Below are positions 20,093-27,705 of a DNA stretch of 30,953 nucleotides, one piece after another (within the stretch, counting starts at the first letter, position 1; each line of letters opens with the position of its first letter). The translations under genes were made by a program, and so were the position numbers. A model generated the notes under the pieces. It had not been told where the DNA came from. It saw only the letters and a list, made by a program, of their open reading frames with translations, and did not search any database. Origin of the DNA: a virus; IMG/VR virus record IMGVR_UViG_3300033145_001867, positions 1 to 30,953 of that record, one strand, 5' to 3'.

Positions 20093-22027
20093 ATGAGCGA
20101 TAATCAGTTGATCATTCGAATCGTCGCTGATTTGAAGGACATCAAGAGGAAACTTCCGGAGCTGGAAAAAGGTCTGAAGAAGACCGCTGACACCGGCAAG
20201 CGCGGCTTTAAGGCGATGGACGGGGCGATAGGAAGTTTTACGAAGAGACTTGGTGGGACTCTGGTTTCGATATATGCTTTGAAAAAAGTCTGGGATTTCA
20301 CTGGTAACGCGGCGATGAAACAGGAAGCGATTTTCCGAAAACTTCAGACATCCGTCGAGATCACCGGCATAAAGTACAGTGATGTCAAAGAAGAGATTGA
20401 CAAAACATTTGCATCATTGCAGGCACTAACGCAATATGGCGATACAGATTCCGCTCAGGCGTTGACTACATTATTGCAGCTTACAAGTGATTATGAAAAG
20501 TCGATGCAGGGCTTGCCGATGGTGCTTGATCTGGCAGCGACCGGACTCTTTGATGTGAACACCGCCGCCCGCTATGTGGCGATGGCATTCGAGGGAAACG
20601 TCGAGATGTTGGGGCGCTATATTCCTGAGCTGAAAGCCTCAAATAATGAGATCATCAAGACCGGTACCGCTGCTGAAAAGACAGCTGAATTCATGCGGAT
20701 ATTCAATGAAAAGTTTACAGGAACAGCCCAGAAAAACCTGGACTCCTCAACCACTAAAATTCAGCGCCTAAAAAACTATCTCTCCGATATGGGCGAAGCC
20801 GCCGGGGACAAAGCGGCTAAAGGGATCGGCGACCTCGCTGGTAATTTCACTGAATTCTTGATGATACTGGGTGAGACACAACTTGAAACCACGGTCCGGC
20901 AATTAAAAGAAATGGGCGTTGAAGCCGAGAAACTCGTTGGATTACAATACCTGGTCGATACCGAAAAAGCATTTAAAGCAATTGAGACGGGCAGTAAAGA
21001 CGTAGAGAAAACATTACAAAATCAGGCGTCATTATTAGGGATAGATATTGTTGAGTCTATCGGAGTTGCCGCACATGAATATAAAAAATGGATAGGCGAT
21101 CAAGTAAATGGCTGGGAAGCCACGCAGGTAGCGATTGACAATATAGACTACTCCAATCTAACATCCGCAAAAGTAAAAACTGTAATGAGCGGGTTAGTCA
21201 AAGAAGCCACAGGTTTGGGGTTAAAATATAATGAATTGACTCTACAGGAGATGGCTCAATACAAGACATTAAAAAACCAAATTAATGCACTTCAGGGTAT
21301 ATTAAAATCATTATCTGAATATGAGGAGTCTGTTGCTTTCTTGACAGGATTACAAGAAAAACAGGCAGAGGCGCTCAGCGGACAAACAGATGAAATAGAC
21401 CAACAAATCGCCAAAACAACAGCTATAATTGCATTAAAAAAAGAGGTGGCGGCGATTAAAATTCCGGAGATTGACGCCACGAAATGGTCATATACTTATG
21501 ATCAGCTGATCAACGATAATCGTGAACTGGTGAATGCACTCGGTTATGTGGGTGATACCATGAGCGATGTCATGGTGAACGGTGTGGATATGATGGAAGC
21601 AATGGAGCAGACCTTCAAGATGTTGATCGTCCAGGCGATCAAATACGCGGTGATCTGGTCGGCTATCAGCGCCTTTTTCCCAGGCTCCAGTGCGCTTGCC
21701 GGAGGTGGGTTTGGAGAATTCCTGATCAAGGGTCTTTTCGGAAGCGGCTTTGCCGGTGGGACAAGCGACGCGCCCGGGGGCTGGAGTATGGTAGGCGAAC
21801 AGGGACCGGAGATGATGTTCGTGCCTCAGCATAGCCAGGTCTATACGAGCAGTCAGACCAGGACGATCACGCAGAACCTGATGAACACGAGCGCCCTGGA
21901 GCGGAAACTGGACCAGGTGATTAACGCCATCCAGACAACGCCGCCGCGCTTAATCAACAGCCGGCTGAGGGGAGCGGACATTGAGCTATCCCTGGAACGA
22001 ACAAAACAAAACAAGATGAGCGACTGA
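20093..22027 (+). CDS. Tape measure protein
   Basis: The 644-residue product follows the chaperones and has the shape of a tape measure: N-terminal helical part (KDIKRKLPELEKGLKKTADTGKR, residues about 14-36), GLFDVNTAARYVAMAFEGNVEML and AEFMRIFNEKFTGTAQKNLDSS, two hydrophobic or Gly-rich stretches near 540-575 (AIKYAVIWSAISAFF, FPGSSALAGGGFGEF), and the usual C-terminal GGTSDAPGGWSMVGEQGPEM. By the 1.5 angstrom per residue rule the tail would be about 100 nm. The middle (about 20930-21470) is richer in A+T than the ends. It shares the last base with the next gene (TGATG). Confidence 0.92.
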   Translation: MSDNQLIIRIVADLKDIKRKLPELEKGLKKTADTGKRGFKAMDGAIGSFTKRLGGTLVSIYALKKVWDFTGNAAMKQEAIFRKLQTSVEITGIKYSDVKEEIDKTFASLQALTQYGDTDSAQALTTLLQLTSDYEKSMQGLPMVLDLAATGLFDVNTAARYVAMAFEGNVEMLGRYIPELKASNNEIIKTGTAAEKTAEFMRIFNEKFTGTAQKNLDSSTTKIQRLKNYLSDMGEAAGDKAAKGIGDLAGNFTEFLMILGETQLETTVRQLKEMGVEAEKLVGLQYLVDTEKAFKAIETGSKDVEKTLQNQASLLGIDIVESIGVAAHEYKKWIGDQVNGWEATQVAIDNIDYSNLTSAKVKTVMSGLVKEATGLGLKYNELTLQEMAQYKTLKNQINALQGILKSLSEYEESVAFLTGLQEKQAEALSGQTDEIDQQIAKTTAIIALKKEVAAIKIPEIDATKWSYTYDQLINDNRELVNALGYVGDTMSDVMVNGVDMMEAMEQTFKMLIVQAIKYAVIWSAISAFFPGSSALAGGGFGEFLIKGLFGSGFAGGTSDAPGGWSMVGEQGPEMMFVPQHSQVYTSSQTRTITQNLMNTSALERKLDQVINAIQTTPPRLINSRLRGADIELSLERTKQNKMSD

Positions 22028-23469
22028 TGGAAGTATTTCGGCTCTGGATTAATAGCATAGAAGTGACCGACTACCTGAAGGAGGAGTTCCGGGAGTTCGT
22101 CCAGCGGGCGGAGGGATCGTCGCTCTGGGACTTCTGGCTTGACAATCTCACGGCGGTATTCGGCATGGACGTACTGCCGGCTTTGGGCGTGACACATCTG
22201 ACGAGCGAGACATTGCGAATGACGACTTGCGAACTGCGCTATTACGAAAAGACGGTAATGAAGGGTTTTGTCGATAAGGTCCGGATAGATCCGCATGTGG
22301 ACAGCGCAGAGGTTGAGATCGACCTGGTAAGCAATGCCTGGGTGCTGTGTAAGACGAGTCTCACTTATCCCTCTAATCCATTCCAGACATCTAATACAGA
22401 AGAAGGCGACAGTATAAGCGAGATCATCAGGAAGGCAATCCAAAGAGTCTTTAATATGCCGGGCATCCGACTGCGCCCTTTCCCGACTTTGAACGTGATC
22501 GATGATGTGGATTTTATACAGTATAAAACAGCTATTTTAAATATTGTGGATTCACATCTTTGGAAGTATAGAGGCATATACAAAATAACGCAAACTGAAC
22601 ACCGCCTTTGTGGTAAAGTCGGAATTCTATCTTATGTTGATAATTTTCACTACAATGATAGTGATTTAGTCGAAAGAAATTTTTTAATTTTGGGCGAATC
22701 CGGATTTGTGGAAGAAACAAAGATAACATGCCTTATCGCGGCAGGCAATCTATATGCGAACAAAGGCTCGTCAGGCTCAGAACCAACCCTGATGGGGATA
22801 TCGATGCACGACGATTATGATAAAGAGATGTTAAAGTCAGACATCCATTCATATAATGGTTGGGGTAGTGATAAATTTGAAGTAAGCGCCATTAAATTTA
22901 TTTATAAATACAATGATAATATTTTATATGCCTTGGTTAAAGAAATACCTTATGAGAATAGTTTTAGAGATATTTTATATCGAATTTGCATAAGTGATTC
23001 TGACCGCTTCCGTTATAGTTACGATATTGCCACATTCGGGCAGGTGTTAAAGGACCTGGCAAAGATGTCGGATAGCATAGTCTGGATCACGCCGGACAGT
23101 AAGATTATAATGAAAGACCGGTCGGAAGTGGAGACGCTGCCGGTGATCGACGAAAGCGACTTGATTGGCTACCATTCCGAGGTATTGTCGTATGACGCAA
23201 AATTCAGCATTCCCAAAGCTTATGAGGTATTGAATAAGGCGCCTTATGATGTCGAAAGCGAGGTTATTAATTATTACGATTCACTGTTATCCGGAGAGTT
23301 CAAGCGCCACACGGCGAAGATATTGAAAGACAGGCTGATCAGCGAAGATCGCCTGGTTCTCAAGAGGTTGCCGGTCCGGCTCGATGGTGAGTTGGTGGAT
23401 TGCGGGATCGTGAAAGAGGCTCGCTATGAAGAGGACTTGATAACCTTAATAACAGAGAAGAGATTGTAA
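22027..23469 (+). CDS. Tail tip/distal tail protein
   Basis: The 480-residue product follows the tape measure, which is the usual place for the distal tail and hub proteins. The first 150 residues and the last 140 have core phage base composition, while the centre (about 22500-23010) is visibly A+T-rich, with many AAA, ATA and TTA codons (KYRGIYKITQ, NYNDNILYALVKEIPYE). Strands are frequent (HSAEVEIDLVSNAWVL). The central piece may be a variable, exchanged domain for host contact. The function is placed by context and not by motif. Confidence 0.6.
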   Translation: MEVFRLWINSIEVTDYLKEEFREFVQRAEGSSLWDFWLDNLTAVFGMDVLPALGVTHLTSETLRMTTCELRYYEKTVMKGFVDKVRIDPHVDSAEVEIDLVSNAWVLCKTSLTYPSNPFQTSNTEEGDSISEIIRKAIQRVFNMPGIRLRPFPTLNVIDDVDFIQYKTAILNIVDSHLWKYRGIYKITQTEHRLCGKVGILSYVDNFHYNDSDLVERNFLILGESGFVEETKITCLIAAGNLYANKGSSGSEPTLMGISMHDDYDKEMLKSDIHSYNGWGSDKFEVSAIKFIYKYNDNILYALVKEIPYENSFRDILYRICISDSDRFRYSYDIATFGQVLKDLAKMSDSIVWITPDSKIIMKDRSEVETLPVIDESDLIGYHSEVLSYDAKFSIPKAYEVLNKAPYDVESEVINYYDSLLSGEFKRHTAKILKDRLISEDRLVLKRLPVRLDGELVDCGIVKEARYEEDLITLITEKRL

Positions 23470-23939
23470 TGTTTCAAGGATCGGGACCGCCACAACTAAT
23501 TTATACAACGCCTTCGGGACGGCGGACGACAATCACATTCCCAAAGCCTCTGAAAGGCGGCAGGAATGAAGTATATAAGGATGAAACCAACCTGTACCGG
23601 AACGTCAAGGGGCGCATCAAGAGCGGCGAATTCTTATTGCGCTTTCAGGGCGAATACAATTTCGGGAAAGTTGACCAGGACACGCTCGATGATCTGGCGG
23701 CGGTTTACAATATTAGCCGTGAGGTTGTCTGGATTCCTTACAGCGATTACGCTATGATTAATTACTTGTGCCGAATTACGGTTTTTCCGCGTCCGCATCG
23801 GGGCACGACTAAGCGCGACTCCCTGATGGTCAGGGTTGAGGCGGTGGCGCCCACGAACAAGATACCCACGGCGGACAATATGCTTGCTATTGTGACCATG
23901 GGCAGAATTTTCAAAATATATGAAATTGAGGAGACTTAA
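23469..23939 (+). CDS. Small tail tip protein
   Basis: The 156-residue product starts on the stop of the tail tip gene (TAATG). It is strand-rich and basic (PSGRRTTITFPKPLKGGRNEVYKD, SGEFLLRFQGEYNFGKVDQDTL, REVVWIPYSDYAMINYLCRITVFPRP). Proteins of this size that follow hub genes often cap or decorate the tail tip. No family is named. Confidence 0.5.
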   Translation: MFQGSGPPQLIYTTPSGRRTTITFPKPLKGGRNEVYKDETNLYRNVKGRIKSGEFLLRFQGEYNFGKVDQDTLDDLAAVYNISREVVWIPYSDYAMINYLCRITVFPRPHRGTTKRDSLMVRVEAVAPTNKIPTADNMLAIVTMGRIFKIYEIEET

Positions 23940-23941
23940 TA

Positions 23942-24964
23942 ATGTCAGCGAGAATATCTTTTTTTCTGATTAATTCCGGATCCACGCTGCTAACGACAGC
24001 CGATAAGATAGACTTGTACAAGATGAGCGCGCCGACGGTGGTCGTAGCGAGCACCGATCCGGCGGGTGGGCAGTTGCCGATCTATGATAATCACGACGGC
24101 GTGTATTATATTGAGGCGGATAATGCCGATTTTCCAACGGGCAAGTACCTGGCGAAAGTCAATGGTGTGAGCCAAAAAGAACTCTATAATGTAATCCTGA
24201 TCAACGACGACCTGATCGAGCATCTCAGCAATCTCACGAAGCATAGAGAGATTGATGATACGGCGGGCGAAGGTGACACAACGAAACTCTACAGCGCAGA
24301 TAAGATAATAAACGAGTTAGCACTTAAGGCGGCAGTGGAGGATCTCGCAGCGCTGGAGCTTGCGATAGATGGGTTTGCCTCCGATAATCACAAACATACT
24401 GCAGCTGACGTAACTATAGCCGATGCCGGCGGGCATACGGCAGCGACGGAAGTTGAATCTGTCCTGCAGGAGATATATGGGAAAATAGGAAATGTTAAAT
24501 GGAATGGTGTGGCAGTCAGGCGAGGAGTTACTGAGGGAGATAGTTTAACTGAGGCCATCAAAGCCCTTGCAGCAGAAATAGACGCTGTAGATAGAAGCAT
24601 AGAAGCTGTTACGGGAGGAACAAAAACTGTAATTGTAGATACTGAATATGCTGTCAAATCAGTAACAACAGAGGCAGGCAAAACATCAGTTATGGTCACT
24701 TGTGCTGATTTTACGGGTTACAAAACACTCAATTACAAATTTGTAGGCAAAGCATATCCGGCTGGCCTAATGGCTTTATATATAGATGATGTTCAGAAGG
24801 CATCATGCTCAATTCAAGAAACAGATTACACTGATTTTACTGGTTCTTACAATATATCTTCTCTCACTGGTAGTCATAAAATAGAACTAAAGTTAGAGGA
24901 TGTTGTGCTCGAGCCAGAACCGGAAATCTATTCTAAATTGCACAGTATAGAAATGGAGGTGTAA
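23942..24964 (+). CDS. Tail fibre-type protein
   Basis: The 340-residue product has a beta-rich N-terminal domain (LTTADKIDLYKMSAPTVVVAST, GVYYIEADNADFPTGKYLA) like that of phage baseplate or fibre proteins, a helical linker (about 90-150, KLYSADKIINELALKAAVED), then a middle 'SDNHKHTAADVTIADAGGHT' seen in fibre collagen-like/tail fibre repeats, and a beta-sandwich C-terminus (SVMVTCADFTGYKTLNYKFVG, ISSLTGSHKIELKLEDVVL). From about 24640 on, base composition is more A+T-rich than upstream. GAGGAG precedes the start. Receptor contact or fibre support is inferred. Confidence 0.6.
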   Translation: MSARISFFLINSGSTLLTTADKIDLYKMSAPTVVVASTDPAGGQLPIYDNHDGVYYIEADNADFPTGKYLAKVNGVSQKELYNVILINDDLIEHLSNLTKHREIDDTAGEGDTTKLYSADKIINELALKAAVEDLAALELAIDGFASDNHKHTAADVTIADAGGHTAATEVESVLQEIYGKIGNVKWNGVAVRRGVTEGDSLTEAIKALAAEIDAVDRSIEAVTGGTKTVIVDTEYAVKSVTTEAGKTSVMVTCADFTGYKTLNYKFVGKAYPAGLMALYIDDVQKASCSIQETDYTDFTGSYNISSLTGSHKIELKLEDVVLEPEPEIYSKLHSIEMEV

Positions 24965-24968
24965 CGGC

Positions 24969-25385
24969 ATGACTATCACCATCCAACAGATGCGAGAAAT
25001 TTATAAGTTAGCGAGGGCGTTTGATAACCAAGGATTTGTTATTCCGGATAAAATCAGAGATCGGTTGAATAGTAACCAGTTGCCCGAAATGGCTCAGGAA
25101 ATGATAAGTGATTTACACGGTGTTAGTGAATATCTAAAATCATTTGCAGAAAACCTTCTGATGCCTGCTTACTGGTCAGGCATAGAAAATGGGAAAGGTT
25201 TCGGATTATTCTGTGACGATGAAGGCAACGTAAATATTGAAGTTGACCGGCTCAGAGTCAGGAAACGCAGTGCTAATCCTGAAAACTTATTCCAACAAAT
25301 TCACGGTGTTTCCGGAACTCTAATTGTGAGTTCCGTGGGTAAAATAAAAATGTTCAAAAAAACAAAGAAAGGAACAGAACAATGA
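24969..25385 (+). CDS. Unrecognised tail-region protein
   Basis: The 138-residue product has a helical N-terminal half (MREIYKLARAFDNQGFVIPDKIRDRL, MAQEMISDLHGVSEYLKSFA) and a strand-rich second half (ENGKGFGLFCDDEGNVNIEVDRLRV, SGTLIVSSVGKIKMF). A GGAGGTG ribosome site is present and the stop overlaps the next start (ATGA). It may be a chaperone or accessory protein for the adjacent fibres. Not recognised. Confidence 0.45.
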   Translation: MTITIQQMREIYKLARAFDNQGFVIPDKIRDRLNSNQLPEMAQEMISDLHGVSEYLKSFAENLLMPAYWSGIENGKGFGLFCDDEGNVNIEVDRLRVRKRSANPENLFQQIHGVSGTLIVSSVGKIKMFKKTKKGTEQ

Positions 25386-25804
25386 GCAATTTCATGTATA
25401 ACAGAGGAAAAAAAGGCATCATGGATGCCAGCATCGATCTTGATAATGACACGCTGAAAGTTCTCTTAATTGATAATGCCGGGGATTATATTCCTAATCC
25501 TGACCATGACAACGTTTCGGACGTTGTCGCTAACGAGATGAGCGGCGGGAATTATTCAAGACAGTTGCTGGCAAACGTGGCTATTACGGAAGATGATTCC
25601 AACGATCTTTCCGTTATGGACGCCGATGATGTAACGTTTGCGAGTATTAGTGCCGGCACGGCAAAGGGAGCAATTATTTTTAAAGATACCGGGAATGATG
25701 CAACTTCGCCGCTAATTGCGTGGATTGACACTAATTTCCCGATCACTACAAACGGCGGCGATATTATTATACAATGGAGCGCCAACGGTATTCTTGCTTT
25801 CTAA
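25382..25804 (+). CDS. Conserved-type phage structural protein
   Basis: The 140-residue product matches a common phage pattern: YNRGKKGIMDASIDLDNDTLKVLLID at the start, a middle with 'NPDHDNVSDVVANEMSGGNY' and a strand-rich end (SISAGTAKGAIIFKDTGND, GGDIIIQWSANGILAF). Proteins of this kind are found in many tailed phages near fibres or capsid genes and are virion components. It is coupled to the preceding gene. Confidence 0.6.
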   Translation: MSNFMYNRGKKGIMDASIDLDNDTLKVLLIDNAGDYIPNPDHDNVSDVVANEMSGGNYSRQLLANVAITEDDSNDLSVMDADDVTFASISAGTAKGAIIFKDTGNDATSPLIAWIDTNFPITTNGGDIIIQWSANGILAF

Positions 25805-25847
25805 AATAGGTTGAAGACCATAATGTCTAATAACCAAGGGAATAAAG

Positions 25848-27497
25848 ATGGATAATATTAAAAACTTTGCGGTGGGGGAATTAAGTGGTACTCTTTCGAG
25901 TTCCGCCACCTCTTTAACTTTAGCAACAGGGCAAGGGAGCCGTTTTCCGACGGCTCCCTTCAATGCCGTTATTTGGGATTCGACGAATTATAGCGATGCG
26001 GCTATGGCTTTCCATGCTGGAAAAGCGGAGATCGTGCGGGTAACAGCGGTCACTGGCGATACTTTCACGATTGAGCGGGCTCAGGAAGGCACGACGGCGG
26101 TGGCTTTTTTGGACGCGAACGCAATATATAAGGTTGCGCTTGGTGTGACAAAAAAGACGGTGGATGATATAGTTAATTCTATGCCTTCCGAGGGTATGAC
26201 CGCAGCAGAACGTGCAACTATGAACGATATTATTGTAGATGTTGCTGAGAATGCCTATCGTCACAATTTAGATGATTTGGTTTATGATGACGGAATGTTT
26301 GATATATTTGCTAATTTGGATAAGATTTCAGGGAACACAAATACAGCAATTACAACTCTTGATGATGCTGACCTCAAAGGAAAGGCGTGCCTCGCTGAGG
26401 ATCTTGGTTCAGGAGAATATGGAGAACAATATAATGTAAGCACTCTTAGTTCTAATGTAAATAGTGATGTTGCAAAGAACGATGGTTTTACTTACACAGC
26501 AGGAATTTGTCTTAGCCCCGATGGCACTAAATTGTTTATTGCAGGAGTATGCGCTGGTAAAAATACTATATCTCGGTATGATTTATCTACTCCATTCGAC
26601 ATTTCAACTGCTTCTACCTATTATCATTTAGATGTCAATACTTACATATTTTCGGTCAGCTCTGTTTGGTTTAATAGTGATGGATCTAAAATGTATGTTT
26701 TAGGTCAAAGTCAATCTAGTAATAAGTGGGCAATTGCTACTTATAATTGCGTCAATAACAATTACGATAATTATGGGGCTACTTTTTCTTCTATACATGA
26801 TTTACCAAATGATCCACCTACTAATTGTAATGATATGCATTTTAAGAGCGATGGTCTTAAGTTATTCGTAATAACTTACCAATATGTATATGAATATAAT
26901 TTATCTGTGGCTTATGATATGTCAACGCTTTCTTACGTTAGGTCTGTTAATATATATTCATACGCCGAGGAAAACGATCATAGGGGACTCGCTTTTAGTC
27001 ATGATGGAACAAAAATGATTGTTACTGGTACGGTAAATCAATCTATATATGAATATGATTTATCTGTGGCTTATGATATATCAACGCTTTCTTACGTTAG
27101 ATCAGCGGCACTAACGGGAATATTAGGTATATTTTTCAATAGTGATGGTACTATGTTATTTACAGTAGATAATGACGAGTTAATAGATTCTTGGGATGTA
27201 GGGGAAATGGTATATCCTTATTATTCTACTGGAGATATAACCTCTTCATCGAAAGTCTTTAATTTTGTACCAAGTAAAGTAGTAATTAGTCATGATGCAG
27301 ATGTTCCGGAAGGGGCAAGTATTACTTATGACATTATAGACCAGTATGGTCATACGGTTAATGTGGCAAATATTGATGAAGAAGTTGTTTTAACGGGAAT
27401 TACAGGTAACGAAATTACTATTAAAGTTAATTTTGTTGATGAAGACACTGCAACAACTCCCGCTTTATATTCATACGCTTGTTTCTTTAAGGAGTAA
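25848..27497 (+). CDS. Receptor-binding fibre with beta-propeller-like blades
   Basis: The 549-residue product has an N-terminal fibre-base domain typical of tail fibres (APFNAVIWDSTNYSDAAMAFHAG, KAEIVRVTAVTGDTFTIERAQ, residues about 35-90). From about residue 220 to 460 repeated units read like blades: SPDGTKLFIAG, NSDGSKMYVLG, KSDGLKLFVIT, SHDGTKMIVTG, NSDGTMLFTVD, each followed by a strand with 'YDLS' (YEYNLSVAYDMSTLSYV). The C-terminus (about 465-549) is a beta-sandwich. G+C falls markedly after about 26150, which suggests a swapped receptor-binding module. AAGGGA precedes the start. Confidence 0.75.
   Translation: MDNIKNFAVGELSGTLSSSATSLTLATGQGSRFPTAPFNAVIWDSTNYSDAAMAFHAGKAEIVRVTAVTGDTFTIERAQEGTTAVAFLDANAIYKVALGVTKKTVDDIVNSMPSEGMTAAERATMNDIIVDVAENAYRHNLDDLVYDDGMFDIFANLDKISGNTNTAITTLDDADLKGKACLAEDLGSGEYGEQYNVSTLSSNVNSDVAKNDGFTYTAGICLSPDGTKLFIAGVCAGKNTISRYDLSTPFDISTASTYYHLDVNTYIFSVSSVWFNSDGSKMYVLGQSQSSNKWAIATYNCVNNNYDNYGATFSSIHDLPNDPPTNCNDMHFKSDGLKLFVITYQYVYEYNLSVAYDMSTLSYVRSVNIYSYAEENDHRGLAFSHDGTKMIVTGTVNQSIYEYDLSVAYDISTLSYVRSAALTGILGIFFNSDGTMLFTVDNDELIDSWDVGEMVYPYYSTGDITSSSKVFNFVPSKVVISHDADVPEGASITYDIIDQYGHTVNVANIDEEVVLTGITGNEITIKVNFVDEDTATTPALYSYACFFKE
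26889..27100 (+). repeat. Direct repeat of 53 bp, offset 159 bp, in the fibre gene
   Basis: Positions 26889-26941 and 27048-27100 differ at only two of 53 bases. They encode the strand YEYNLSVAYDMSTLSYVR and its near copy. The offset equals 53 codons, one blade. The rest of the blade differs, so this is either a recent recombination/gene conversion or strong constraint at DNA level. Confidence 0.85.
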
Positions 27498-27498
27498 T

Positions 27499-27696
27499 AT
27501 GATGAATAAATTAGAAAGACCTGAACATAAAATCAAAACCCTGTCAAGTCCTCATAAGGTCATTGAAAAGAAAAAGATGGAACGTAAAGAACGCAAGCAA
27601 CTGCTACAATCCGCTCTAACTACTTTGAATAACAAAAAAACATTGAATCAAACAGATAAGGTTTTGAAAGTAGTCTTAGAAGAATTGATTGGATAG
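27499..27696 (+). CDS. Small basic protein between fibre genes
   Basis: The start at 27499 has AAGGAG 5 bp upstream; the ORF upstream of it overlaps the preceding fibre and is not used. The 65-residue product is very basic in its first half (HKVIEKKKMERKERKQLLQSAL) and helical. It may be a fibre chaperone or adaptor. Unrecognised. Confidence 0.45.
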   Translation: MMNKLERPEHKIKTLSSPHKVIEKKKMERKERKQLLQSALTTLNNKKTLNQTDKVLKVVLEELIG

Positions 27697-27705
27697 CTGG
27701 TAAAG

